Shown here: in pieces, positions 45,427-58,232 of the stretch
How the letters are laid out: every line of letters starts with the position of its first letter
Position numbering within the stretch: position 1 is the first letter of the stretch
NCBI RefSeq assembly: GCF_051020765.1
Contig: NC_134940.1
Coordinates: 14,211,712 to 14,275,711 of the forward strand
Length of the DNA stretch: 64,000 bases
Direction of reading: 5' to 3'
From: Lasioglossum baleicum
Taxonomy: Eukaryota > Arthropoda > Insecta > Hymenoptera > Halictidae
The notes under the pieces: model-generated
Databases searched by the model: none
Told to the model about the DNA's origin: nothing
Seen by the model: the letters and a program-made list of their open reading frames with translations, nothing else
Program-made: the position numbers and the translations under genes

Positions 45427-47590
45427 TTTGACAATTCAAAGAAAATGTTTTGTCCTTTGACTGAACAAAATTTTTCCTACAACAACCTACAAATTTAGTA
45501 ATACTGAAGACATTACGTTAACAAACAAAGAACTGACGTAGACTTATGCGTAAACAAAAAAGTCGCTATTTATAGATCATAAACTGCGACTAATTATAAC
45601 AATGACTAATTGCTGTACTGATAATCATTCGAAGAGTTGTGTAATGGTGTAACAAAATAAATAATTAGTAATTTTAATAGATAATGAAATGGAATAGAGA
45701 AATTGTTACAACTTATTAGTAATTTTAAATTAAAAATTTCAAGTACAAATTTCTTTGAATAATACGTATCAATATATATAATACGTATGTATGTAGATCG
45801 ATGTGAAATAAAAATAAATTATAATTCCTATATCCGCGACAATATAGTGGCGTCATATGCCGCCATCTATATCGATGACAGCGCCAACTGTTAGCGTCTA
45901 TGAAACAATGAGAATGCTGAATCAACGTAACCGTTTCCCGCTTTTATTGAACATGATCATCGAGCTCTTTTCTTCTGATCTAAATAATAAATAAAAAGTA
46001 TTGAATAAATATGAGAAATAATAAAATTGATTTAGAAGAATTACATATAACAGGACTACAATTAGATAGCATATATTTTATTGATTTCTTAGAAATCCAC
46101 ACGCATAGAATTCTGGGAAATGAAGCTACTGAATGAAGCCGCTTGGTCGGCAAACTCCTATTGGCTGCTACGTAGTACTCAACATTTGTTGCTAGTCTGA
46201 TTGGCTCTTCGTTTTCGCTCCATTCCCCACGCCCAAAATTTTCGTATGCATGCCATTATATCCGCCGTTCCCCCTTGGCATCACGGAATTCCCAGCAGAC
46301 ATCGATTGATGTTACAGGGCCGTATCAATGCCTCAAGATTTCGATTCTTTCCCTACAATCTGATAATTAAATAAAATTGTTTGTATTATCTAAACTAATA
46401 AATACAAGTACTATAATTACAATTAATTACGTACATTCATCTGAAATATCATGAAAACAATCGCAATAAATATTGATTGTTAAAATCTGTATACAATAAC
46501 ATTCAACAATTTTTTTAACAAAATTATATGTACTACTTTGTACAAAGTATAGATTTGTATATAAAGATACTTTTAGTGCATACAAATACCTTCTCATTAT
46601 ATTTTATGAAACGAATTGTAACGCTAAATAAATAGATTTTATTATCTTACTGGGAATAATAAATGTTACTCTAAATAGCACAAAAAATGCCAATGGGACT
46701 TCAGAATGTTTTCATAAATATTGTATAATTTGCTATTGATAAGGATGGTCTGGTTTTAATAACGAAATAATTTAAACATTTTCCAGTTAAATTCTTTACT
46801 GTTCAGTGGCTAGGTTAGGTTAGTCGAGAGTGATAATAATACATTACAATAACGCTTTACTAAGTAATATAACAATGTACCTATTTACTTATGAATATAT
46901 TTAACAGCTCAAAATAAATTACAGTAGTTTCTACAATAAATAATGTAAAAATTCAAAACTTATTTGAATATAATGTGGAAATATTAAATTGAACTGTGTA
47001 ATACACAATGGAAATACTAACAATATTGTAATGAACAGAAAAATAAAACTTCTTAGATAACACAATTATATGCCATTTATAAGAAGTAGTTTATGCAGTA
47101 AATTATACATATGATAATAGTATAAATAGCCAGTAAATGTAGATGTAAACAAAGTTTTACTGAATATACATATTATAGAAAGAAGAATACATTTTATATT
47201 TGCAATTAATAATTGATCGATTTCAGAATTAAAGATGGTTATGCTGAAATGATACGAACTTCTATGAAATTTTATCTAAATAAAGAAATAACACGTAAAG
47301 CTGTAGCTTAAAATATCACAAGCTCCCATGCAAGCTACGGTCCTGAATGCTAAACTCTGATTGGTTGAGAGGTACACTAGGGGGAGGTAAAAGAGATCCA
47401 TGATGCTTTGCGCGGAATCTGAGTCAAACTGAGCGCAAGTCATAGCTCTCCCTTCTCCATTCGGCGGCCGATCAGTACGGACGTGAGAGTGTAGTTAGCT
47501 CGTGCAGTGTATTTAAATATTAGTAAAAACACGATTTCAAATTGTGTTTTTAAGTGTTCCCTTTAAGAAATATAAATTAAATATCAAAAA
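45427..47590. promoter_or_regulatory. Shared upstream region of the EF-hand gene and squid
   Basis: The 2.2 kb between two divergent starts. Mostly AT-rich, but 46100-46320 and 47330-47500 are GC-richer and carry inverted CCAAT boxes (ATTGG at 46160, 46200 and 47360). The two GC-richer modules share AAGCTAC, TGAATG and AAACTC before ATTGG. An arthropod-type initiator TCAGT lies at 47472. Promoter assignment is inferred. Confidence 0.45.
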
Positions 47591-47715
47591 ATGGCCGATC
47601 AGGAGAACAAGGACTTCAGCGAAGATATCGCGGATCAAAACTTCGAGCAGAACGGTGAAGCAGAGAACGGCGGCGGGGACGCCGCAGAAAATGGCCAAGA
47701 GTCTCAGGAGGACAG
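47591..47715 (+). CDS. sqd: squid exon 1
   Basis: Encodes MADQENKDFSEDIADQNFEQ and an N/G/E-rich stretch; donor GACAG/GTAACC. The following intron is 4.1 kb. Confidence 0.93.
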
Positions 47716-50700
47716 GTAACCTTTTTGTCTCTCTTAGTTCTCTATGTTTTTCTCAAATGTTAACTCAAATCGATTTCAATTCGCTCGATACTTGGTATAC
47801 GCGTGAATTTTTCCAAGAAAGCTTACCATAAAGTAAGAATTGCTTCGTGCGATACGATAGTCGCGAATGACAAAATGGCGGATGCGCGAGGTTCCTAAAA
47901 TTGTAATCCGTTTCCATCTACCACGAAGCGTGCGTTATTACTATCTTAGTTAAATGTTTTTAAATCGCTGCAGAGTGGAGAATTCGTAGGTACTAATCGT
48001 TTTTTGCTGAACACTTTAGAAATAATAATAAAACGGAAATGAGTCAAACAAGTAGGAATGCCGGCCGCTAGTTGGGAAAAGGCGCGCCCATGCATTGCCC
48101 CATAAGCGATGCAAAGATGAAAAATTTTTCTGTGTTAAATCGACATAATTTATTTTATATGTTTGGGCTCGTTTTTTATCTTATGTTACAAATACATGGT
48201 ATCACGTTCTCGAGAATTTCGTTTCCACGCACGAATTTTCTCACGTATTAGTGCGGCAAGATGCAATTTTAAATAATATTTTTAATATAAATATTTAGAT
48301 AATTCAGGGAGGGTAATAATATTTTATTACTTCGATAACACCGTGATATTTTCTTAGTAGTATTTAATAGATTGTAAGATTTGTTGGTGGCTGGTGGCAC
48401 ACAGCACCTTGGCCTTTCCCCTTTTTCAGCGAAACAAGATGAGCTGGACGATTTGAGCACCGAAGAATTTAGTCTGACGTTGATGTACGGAATACACAGT
48501 TTTTATGTAAATATTCTGTGATACTACAATTATACATTCGCTCCTATTTTCTGTTTTTCATTGTCGCAGCATTTTGGGTTCTATACTAAAGGGATTCTAC
48601 TTTTTTTAAAAACTTATATCCCTACAGCTTTGGATTATCGCAAACTCTTACATAGTTTGGGGTATGTTTTTGCATATATGGGTAAGCTATTTTTAGATTG
48701 TAACTTATAGAAGTATTCGACTTTAGCCACGTTATTTTCTGTGGTCTCACTAAGCTACGTGTGGGATAAACGCTTACCCTAAAACTTTCATTTTATGACA
48801 ATTTTTTTTCTAAGATTTACTTTAACTATAGAGCGAATACCTCGAGGATTATGTATTTAAACAGATTTAGAAGCAAAATATATAGTATCAAGAAAATCAT
48901 AAATGTTGATACAAAATTCAATAATGGGAAAAATTTATTATTTTGTATTCGAGATAAAGGAAAAGTTTCAGTTGATATTAGTTATTAAATTCTTGTTATA
49001 CGTATCAACGATTGATATTTATAAATATTTTAAATACTAATGAACACAATTTTGTTCTTGATCTTATTGTGTATGTGATTATTCCGTGGTCATTTGTATT
49101 TATTATAGCATTCATATTTAGTTATATATTAATAATTAGTATTTACTGCATATCTATGAGAATATTGAATTTATTACATTGAAAAATATACTTTGCTTTT
49201 ATAAAAGTTGTACGGATACAAAAAGCGTAAATAAAGTAATGTGATAGTATTGATACTACTACTGTAAAACAAAAATGAATTGTAAATTTCTGTCATCTAT
49301 AATTGATACATACGAGATAATTTACAAATTTTAACATGAATTTAATTTTCATGTATTGTTCTATTTAAGGTAGAATTGAGAACTAATTTATTATTGAAAT
49401 GACATTTTTACATTTAGTATACTAAAATTTCGGAAAAAGTATTGTAAATTATTCTCTATTCTCTCCCAAGTGGTAAAATCAATTAAAAATCACGGAGCTA
49501 GAATTCTACCCCACATGTGGCTTAGCGGGTTAAAATAATATAGGGAAAGATGATGTAACCTTCAAATTTAAAGGAAATTGATTTGTTTACAATGCTTGTT
49601 CATTAATAAAATTATTGAACATGGACATATTTATTCTGATATCGACATGATATTGTTTAAACTACAATAAGAATTTGGAGGTGTGCCTCCTCTCACCCTC
49701 TATTAAAATATAGGTGTGCGTGTAAAAGGACGTGATTCCTATGCATAACGTAACAGAAAGAAATAATTACCGGCTGGCATTCTACTTTTGAATATGAGAA
49801 CTTAATATGTAGAGGAAAGATGAAAATAAATGTTGCATGTTGTTTCGTTTTGCAAAATTAAGATATAAGGTATCTATATACATATATAAGAATAAGTATT
49901 AGTTGTAACTTTATATGTGCTGTTGTTGCGAGGTATACGTTTATCTGTTTAAAATTTTGTAATTTTGTGTAAACTCCTTATTTCTGCTCTCCTACCTAGT
50001 TAATTCTATTCTAGTTTTGTAATTGATGAAAAGAAGTTGTAATTCTCATGAATGAACAAATTTGTGTACATTACACGCAAATAATAATTGTAATGTTTTT
50101 ATAGAGTGCGTATAACTTTAAAATGTATTTTTGGCCAGCTGAGTCTTCCTCATTGATTCATTGCAGCAGAATTCTGGTTGTTAGTCAATTGCATATGATT
50201 GACCGATATGTACGCTTACCTGGGATCTGTGAACTGAAACGTGTGAAGCCTAACAATTGACTTCTGAGTCTGAATTATTGTGAGAAGTCAACGTCAAGTT
50301 CAAGTCCGTCATGTTTCGTCACAACACAAGCACTGGAAGTCGAGTCAATAACGTCAGAGTCAATAAGTCTCGCACAGACACACACTTGCCTGCTGGGTCA
50401 CGCGTAGAGTAATTTCTGATCCGATGTCAAAGCTGTTTGGGCGTGATCAAAGCACAGAGTCACTAGGGCCAATGCGAAAACCTCCGATAGGTCGGAATGC
50501 CATTAACCCAGTTTATGTGGCTTGGTCTGCAGGTGGCAAACGACCCAGTGCGATTATGGCGGGCGGCTCGCAACCGGCTAACCGTGACCCGACCAACAAC
50601 TGATTACCGGCGAGTGACTGGTGCCTACGGTATTTATCACCAGCCCTAGATGATATACAAAAAGATCAATCTAAGTACAGACAACTACCATCACACTGCC

Positions 50701-53700
50701 AGAAAAGTGAAAAATATTGCAGCTAATAATTGTATTTGTATATGAAAAGGCTGAAAAGTATATCAGGACTTGAGACATAATAATATTTTGCTGACAACTA
50801 AAGAAAGAGAGAGAAAGAGATACATATATAAATATATATACATACGTATACATAAATATAAACGTCCAATATCGTGTGCATATATAGATATTATAAAAGT
50901 TTCAAGAAGTGACCATCATTAACTTGTAATGCAAAAACAATTTTTTTAGCTTTTTAATAGAGTTGCAGTCTATCTACCATATGCCAATTCTTTGGGCCAA
51001 TCAGCAGTCAGAGTTCTACTTGGAAAAGTTAAATCTTATTTCCTTTAGGAGCAGCCGTATGTCAACTGGAGTTGTAACTATTGTTCGGGTTCACATGAAT
51101 GTCATCAAAAGTACTTTGCTCTCTCATTGCGTTAATTTTTACATATATATATATTATATATAATATATATTATATACACTTTTTTCCAAGTTTTTCCTTT
51201 CATTTTTTGTTGACAAGCACATTCATTTGAAGTTTAAGTCAAGGTCTATGTGGTGTGCAAAGCAGTCTTCTCATGGTTATTTCTCATAATCCTATGTTTC
51301 TTGTTAAGGACAAACACTCGTATCTTTTGTATGATAAGCTTGTATCAGTGAACTCATTTATTCTAGGAATGGTATGTTCGTATTAATATTTGCAAGTTTG
51401 AATTGTAAGATAATAATTTTGTTCTCACAAAGATATTTTTCCAAATTTCACGAGTAGACATTAATGTAGGTCACTTAATCAACTGTAGAATACATTTATA
51501 TATGAGCATATATTTATACAATATTCCTAAGAAGCACTTAATAAATTACTTATTACCTATTGAATAAAATTCCTTACCAAAATGTCTTTAAGAATTTATC
51601 CAGTGCCCCTTTTCCAAATGATATACTGGTATACTACTGGTTCTCTATTACATTTTGTGTATATTGTCAATACTAAATTTTAATATTTTAACTCTGATTC
51701 TAATTTTTCCAGGGGTCAAGTCAAACTCCTTTTTTAAATATATAACTGGAAATGATTTGTAACAAAACAAATTTTTGCTTCAATCTTAGTCCTTAATAAT
51801 GACAGAAAAGTTTTAAGATCAGTTTATTAAAATTCATTACATTGCTTTACAGGTCAACCGGAGGTAACCAGGATTCCTTGAATGATAGGTACATTAAATA
51901 TTTATTATTTTATTTTTTTTTTGAGTCTGTGCATGGCAGTGAGTATTGAAAAAGGTTATATTAGTTAAACGTGGTCAAAGTACGATAGTTTTTTTTTGGA
52001 CAACTATAAAGCTTTCCAAGAGTATAGAATTTTCATAGGAAATAGAACATTGTTTAAATGTTTAATTTTTATATTTCATATTATTGAACAATTATTTTAT
52101 TTTATCTTTTTGCAGGAAATTGTTCGTTGGTGGACTGAGTTGGGAAACCACAGACAGTAAGTAACTCTTTATTTTTTATCAAGATCTCCCTACTATCTAT
52201 ACTATTTTCATTATTAATTGATATTTTACTTATTAGATTCTATTATGAAATTTATTATTTAAATTTTCACTTTTTCATTACACAACATTCGAATATGCAA
52301 AACTTTTTAAAACATGTAGTATATAAATTTAAAGTCCTTTCAATGTGAAATATAATAAACAATGATGTTATACCTTAGGACACCTTCGGATGACATTAAG
52401 TCATGTGAGACTAACCACGTTACAACTGAGTTTATTTTTGAAAAAAGCCAAAAGATTTCCATTTCTCTCCCAGTTTTCTTCCAGTTCTCGGTCTTTAAAC
52501 AAATTTCTTTACTTTCAGAGGAACTGAGAGACCATTTCGGGACCTACGGAGACATTGAGAGCATCAATGTTAAAACAGATCCTAACACGGGACGTTCACG
52601 AGGATTTGCTTTCATTGTGTTCGCAAAGGCTGAATCACTCGACAAGGTAAAGTAATAAATCGTATAGTAAGTACTGGCACACGAGCTAGACAAACTATAG
52701 AGAATTTTGTCAAATAACCTCATTATTAACAACAAAAGTATTTTAATAATATAGAAATTTTCTTTTCTATTCCAAGATGTGTGGAATATTAATGTTTCAT
52801 ATGTACGCATACATTTCTTTTACTATTATGATGATAATTTCAATTGTCAGTTCTGCTACTGAGTTTTTTTGTGAAGACATTCCACATTCTGAGTTCACGA
52901 TATAATATAAACTTACTAACGTGTAAAAATTGCAATACGTTTCATACGAATAATTCATGTTCCCAGATTATGGCAGCTGGCGATCATGTAATTAACAACA
53001 AGAAAGTTGACCCCAAGAAGGCAAAGGCCAGGCATGGTAAAATCTTTGTCGGTGGTCTTTCAACAGAGCTGTCTGATGAGGATATCAAGTCATTCTTCTC
53101 ACAATTTGGAACCGTAAGTGTTTTAGTCAGAGTTTATATACATCTCATTTACAAGTTATCCCGTGCAAAACAATTTCTAGAACGAATCAAATCTCTAATT
53201 TTAGATCGTCGAAGTAGAAATGCCATTCGACAAGACAAAGAACCAAAGGAAAGGGTTCTGCTTCATAACATTCGAGTCTGAGCAAGTAGTGAACGAGCTG
53301 TTGAAGACTCCCAAGCAGACAATTAATGGCAAAGAGGTAAATGAAAAAGTTGTGGATAATTGTGTTTCGCAACGTTTTTAAAATGATTCTTAGACATGAT
53401 GTTAAAACGATAAATATTTCCTATATAGGTTGACGTGAAGAAGGCCACACCTAAACCAGACGGAATGGGCGGTATGCGGGGTGGTGCTGGAGGTCGCGGA
53501 GGTCGCGGCGGAAGGGGTGGCCGAGGACGTGGTTTCGGCGGTCAAGGCGGCTGGGGTCAAGGCGGATATGGCGGCGGTTACGGAGGCGGTTACGGCCAAG
53601 GCGGTTATGGCGGTGGCTATGACGGCTACGGAGGAGGCTACGATTATTACGGCGGTGGGTACGGCGGCTATGGTGGTTACGACTACAGTGGATACGGTAA

Positions 53701-56700
53701 TTTGATTGATTATTATTAAAGAACTTACACGCGCTTACCGCTGTGTAGGATCATTTCGAAGAATTTGGTTTTTCCTTTTCATAATAATCAATGGCAGATG
53801 ATTGTCTGCTGCTACCGTCCCAGTGTATTCGGCAGACGATAACGCAACTTTACACTTATAAGTTATAGCTTTTATGTTCGACCTTGTCTACCCTGTGTCT
53901 TTCACCCAATTTTCACACAGTAATTTCGAAAATCTCGAAGATCTTTTGAAATTACTAGTGTCTGTGGTCAGATAACTTCTACCACATATGTGTACTCAGA
54001 ATCTACATTTTTCAATGTGTATGTTCGATACATATTTTATTTAATCGGATCGAATGATTTAATCTTCAACTTCAGAGATTTCTATTGGAATATCATTGTT
54101 ATTATATATTGAATTAATCACATATTGAATCGTTTTCATTTATCTTGATTTTTGGTACCAGAAAATCAAAATGTATCCGATTAGATAAAATATACCTTAT
54201 TGTAATTTTCAAGTATTTAAAGCATATGCATATGCGGTCATATATTAACCAAAAGTATATACTTACCTCTGCCTATCCATCCAATGATTTATTCTAAATC
54301 TTACAAAACAAATTTAACTTCTATTATATATAAATTATAATCGTCTGCCTCAACAATACTACATCGTAGTACATTGATGGAGTGACAAAAATTGGTATTG
54401 TATGTATGTATCATACAAAACGATGAAAGATTTATAATATCAATAATAGATGCTGCAGGGTGAGCGCTGGTTTGCAGGCGGATCAGCGATAATGTTTATT
54501 TTTAAATGAATGCATATTGTTAGTTAAAGTAAAGACGAATTGATTCTTATAAATGCATTTAAAATAATATTTTCAAAAATCAGATTGAATTCTATATAAA
54601 CATATAAAGTAAACCAGCAACTCAAACACGTAGTAAAGACATTCGGATTGTGTATTTTTCCCTTTGGAATACCTTATGTAGGGTTAGAAGTTTGTAGAAA
54701 TAAATAGCTATATTTTTTATATTATTTCAATACTAGTTCTATTTCTATTTTTATATTTTATTGATTTTTGTACATTCTCTAAGTGCAGAACTATATTACC
54801 TTTATAGTAAAATCATAGTCTGATAAAGAATTCATTTAATTAAGGGATCATGGCATTATTATACAGTTGTTAATGTAAAGAAGTAATTCGAAGCTATAGT
54901 TACGCATTTCTACATTCTAACCGTCAAAATATTTTTGTTCGAAGTACTGAATGCTCTAATTTTTATGTAGTACAGTATCAAAATTCTATATTTCGTAGAA
55001 GAAATAAATTTAATAATAACACAATCCGAAATGTATAATCCCTACTTCCAGAGGGTTGGATGTTTTTGAGCTGTGACCAATTAACTTACATATTCCATCA
55101 AATTGATTAAGTTACATTGTTTGATGCCTCATGAATACCTAACTTCTATATACATATATATATATACACACATACATACAAACGAATATGGCATTAATAA
55201 TGAATTCCACAAAGCCAGGACATCATATAATATGTAACAGTGAATGTGTGAAGTACAACACATTTTATATGAAAATAAATTAGGAGTTCAAATTTGTTGC
55301 AACTTTCGAATTGTATCGGCATGAGTTTTATGTAGTAGATTCGTGTCCCGTTTTGATAATACTTCAATTATATTCATAATAGAATATAGCGTATTACATA
55401 TCCATAATTTCTCTTCGTAACACATACAAATATTAATATTTCATCATACGTTCACTGATCGATGTCAGTGAATTTGTAGAACAAATTTTTTTTTACATTC
55501 ATTTTTCATTTTCCTTTTCATTTTCGTTGAAAATTTTGCAAACACATTTACAGAAAACACGCAGTCACTGTAACATAACTATATGTGAATTTACAATGTG
55601 TAGAAAACATTAAAGTAAAACTACACAGGACGATATATCGTGTGAAGTGGTATTAAACCTTAAAATCCTTGCTTTTGAGTCCTATCAGTCCCAATATGCA
55701 TGTTTTACTCTACATTTCACGTAACCCTCTCATTCATGAAAGATTAACGTTTTTCTTTGACAATACTTACGAACACTCGCAATGATTGTGGTTTACCTAT
55801 TCCTTTCGTTAATTGTTTTTTCATTGTCTTCAGCATGACTATTACGTTACTCACGAAAAAACAAAACATTTCATTTTTCATTGATCCGATTGTAAACTTA
55901 ATTTCTCACAAAAAAATTATATCATGGTTCATGCGCCGCATAAAGGCACCATAAGTTTTTGCAACACATACACTCGCGTGTTCGACCCTGCACACACTTC
56001 CTTTCCCTGGGACTGTGGCGAATCATTCCAAATATTACACTAAAATACGTCGTCACAATGAGAAATTTAAATGCATGTAATTTTTATGAGTCATTCAAAT
56101 AGAATTCAAAATGATTAATATCAAAGATTAATGAACAGCAGCCTCTGCACTAGTTACGTATAACATTGGATGTGCAAACAATGAACCCTTTGGAAGATAA
56201 CATTATCTTCTTACATATAATGATATAATTACATTTGATAATGTTTTCGATAACTTTGAACATAGATGTAAAGACTTTTCTTTAAATACCGGCAATAATT
56301 GATGTTGTCATAGAAATATTTTTTAATATAGAAATAAAAGCATAATTCTGCCGGTACATGTTAATACTGACCCCATTGTCTCTTGTACCGTGTGTTCCAT
56401 GAAACGCAGACGGCTATGGCTATGGCGGTGGTAGTTACGATGGTGGCTACAGTGGTGGGCGCGGTGGTGCACGCGGTAAAGGTACGCATTAGCGTTCCTT
56501 CTCTATTCTTTTTGTACTTCCCCCGTCCCACTTTGCTGGCATAAATCATATTCATTTTTATTTTTCATCAATTATTCCCTACCTCATTTATCTCACTCCT
56601 CAGTCATCTTTCTCCAGTGTTTTTCTTGCATATATACATGTGATCGTATGGGACTTATAATTTTATAGTACGTCTGTACAAATAAGAAAGAACAGTATTT

Positions 56701-58232
56701 CCTGACGCGCGCATTGATCTACGTACGAAGAGAATATTTTTCTTCCTTTTCTGTGAAAATGTTTTCATGTTTTATGCTTGATACACACTGTACATATTTG
56801 ATTTTCCTGGTCACTGGCAAAGTAGTTCATTTCTTTAACCAAATAAAACAAGAATTGTTGTTTACACCGTATTCAATAATACTTCGAAAATGAATATCAT
56901 CTATACTTTTGTATACAGAGAATAAATATTCGTGTGAATTTACATTTGTATATGTTAATTTAAAACAACTGGAATTCAATAAAAATTTATTTTCTCCATT
57001 AAAAGCTAAAACGATCAAATACTTTCAATTCGAACACTTTCATGAGTAAATACACACATCAATACACAAGCATTTATAGTTTATTTATATGGTTTATTTA
57101 ACTATTTAGAAATATTATGATTTTGACTTAATATATGTATCCTTTAAAATTGAATATTAACATACAGGCGATACACAAAATTGTCATGGTGAACGAGTAA
57201 AGACAATTTGGACTGCCAGAGAAATTAATGAAACTGAAGTTTGGTTAAAGAAGGTTTTCTGTAGCGATAATTACACTAATGTACTTAGTAATAATCAATC
57301 AATTATTAATTGTACGTTGTAAACGTGCATATGTATGTTTTACACATACACTGTATGGTCGGTAATAGTAATAAGAGTGAATGAAGAAATAGAACTAAAT
57401 ATAAGTTCTATGATTCTCGTGAGTAACATGTAGTTACCAGAACATCTTAAGGAAAATAATTTCGATCATTACCTTTAATTGTTTCTACTAACTAACTAAA
57501 ACAACACGATTCCTTCCGTTCGTACATATAAACATCCAAATTGCATGTTCAATTTGATCGGTCGTTTCCGTTTCACACAACGTGATATACACGCATTGAG
57601 AAAAAATTCAATTCCTCGTTACACTGCTAAATTCATCTCACCTTAGTTTCATCTTCACATCCTTAACCTTAAACATTTCTGGTTATTTTGTAGAACTAGT
57701 TTCAATTATTCTTAACAGTAGCATACATAAAATCATATACTGTTCTAACAGTATTTAAGAATTATTTAATTTAGGATTAAAATAGAAATTTATTTAAGGT
57801 TATCATAGATTACTTAAGTAACTCGAATGCTTTAACCATGTATTCGACACATCCTCTTAGTATTCCAGCATACGAAGATCCCAGAAATGTGTAAGGAGAA
57901 AAGGAGAGTTTGAATCAGTACGCAGCCTGCAGCTTACTACCTTAGCCTGTAGCCTCTATGTAGATTCTTTGTAGTTTTATATCCATTACGTTAGTCTGTA
58001 TTTTCATATTATTTATTCTGTTATTGATAGAAGTGTGCGTGCGATAATTTCTATATGAATAGACCTTTTTGTACGGTCTTTTTTAATATTAAAAAATGGC
58101 GGGAAGGAGGAGGGGTGGGAAAACCAAGTTACTGGACTAACGTACGTCATGGGTATTGTTTCAGGAGGCTCAGGCTACGGCGGAAAGCAGAGGGGAGGTG
58201 GTCGTCAGAACCAAAGGCACCAACCCTATTAA
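47591..58232 (+). CDS. sqd: RNA-binding hnRNP Squid, two RRMs and Gly-rich tail, 338 aa (longest form)
   Basis: Exons 47591-47715, 51853-51888, 52116-52156, 52519-52646, 52967-53113, 53205-53336, 53429-53696, 56410-56481 and 58165-58232 join in frame (1017 nt). Residues 1-53 are acidic and low-complexity. RRM1 starts at about 54 with RNP2 KLFVGGL and RNP1 RGFAFIVF; RRM2 starts at about 132 with KIFVGGL and KGFCFITF. After residue 204 the tail is GRGG and GGYGGGY repeats, ending GGGRQNQRHQPY. This is the A/B-type hnRNP architecture; in Drosophila, Squid binds nuclear RNA and acts in splicing, export and localisation of gurken mRNA. The ATG has an AAAA context. Stops reached by reading through the exon 7 or exon 8 donors would give 299- and 319-residue forms, like the C-terminal isoforms known for the fly gene. 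Confidence 0.95.
50150..50640 (+). other. GC-rich island inside squid intron 1, unexplained
   Basis: About 490 bp of near-balanced base composition in an AT-rich intron. It includes GGCGGGCGGCTCGCAACCGG and repeated AGTCAATAA/GTCAAGT words. There is no long frame and no recognised repeat terminus. It could be an alternative first exon or an old insertion. Confidence 0.4.
51853..51888 (+). CDS. sqd: squid exon 2, 36-nt cassette
   Basis: Between TTTACAG and AG/GTACAT. It encodes 12 residues (STGGNQDSLND between split Arg codons). Skipping it keeps the frame (AG joins G in either case), so it is a natural alternative exon. Confidence 0.8.
52116..52156 (+). CDS. sqd: squid exon 3 (RRM1 RNP2)
   Basis: 41 nt behind TCTTTTTGCAG; encodes RKLFVGGLSWETTD. 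Donor ACA/GTAAGT. Confidence 0.92.
52519..52646 (+). CDS. sqd: squid exon 4 (RRM1 RNP1)
   Basis: KELRDHFGTYGDIESINVKT, then GRSRGFAFIVFAKAESLDK; acceptor TTTACTTTCAG, donor AAG/GTAAAG. Confidence 0.94.
52967..53113 (+). CDS. sqd: squid exon 5 (end of RRM1, start of RRM2)
   Basis: IMAAGDHVINNKKVDPKKAK, then KIFVGGLSTELSDEDIKSFF and SQFGT; donor ACC/GTAAGT. Confidence 0.94.
53205..53336 (+). CDS. sqd: squid exon 6 (RRM2)
   Basis: IVEVEMPFDKTKNQRKGFCF, then ITFESEQVVNELLKTPKQTI; donor GAG/GTAAAT. Confidence 0.94.
53429..53719 (+). CDS. sqd: squid exon 7 (Gly-rich tail), splice or read-through end
   Basis: Spliced form ends at 53696 (TACG/GTAATT). Without splicing the frame adds GNLIDYY and stops at 53717-53719. 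Contains GGRGGRGGRGGRGRGFGGQG (RGG) and GGYGGGYGGGY repeats. Confidence 0.9.
   Translation, partial: VDVKKATPKPDGMGGMRGGAGGRGGRGGRGGRGRGFGGQGGWGQGGYGGGYGGGYGQGGYGGGYDGYGGGYDYYGGGYGGYGGYDYSGYGNLIDYY
54699..54704 (+). terminator. sqd: AATAAA, candidate poly(A) signal of the short squid form
   Basis: First clear AATAAA noted downstream of the exon 7 read-through stop, about 980 nt away. Use is inferred. Confidence 0.35.
56410..56492 (+). CDS. sqd: squid exon 8, splice or read-through end
   Basis: Spliced form 56410-56481 encodes DGYGYGGGSYDGGYSGGRGG and ARGK. Read-through adds GTH and a TAG at 56490-56492. Acceptor ATGAAACGCAG, donor AAAG/GTACGC. AATAAA follows at 56842. Confidence 0.88.
58165..58232 (+). 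CDS. sqd: squid exon 9, terminal coding
   Basis: Behind GGTATTGTTTCAG; encodes GGSGYGGKQRGGGRQNQRHQ, then PY and TAA at 58230-58232. The basic, Gln-rich end with a terminal HQPY resembles M9-type nuclear shuttling tails of A/B hnRNPs (inference). Confidence 0.9.

Noticed and set aside
46811..46823. TAGGTTAGGTTAG, like the insect telomere repeat
   Set aside because: Two units only; this short word is widespread inside insect chromosomes and does not indicate a telomere.
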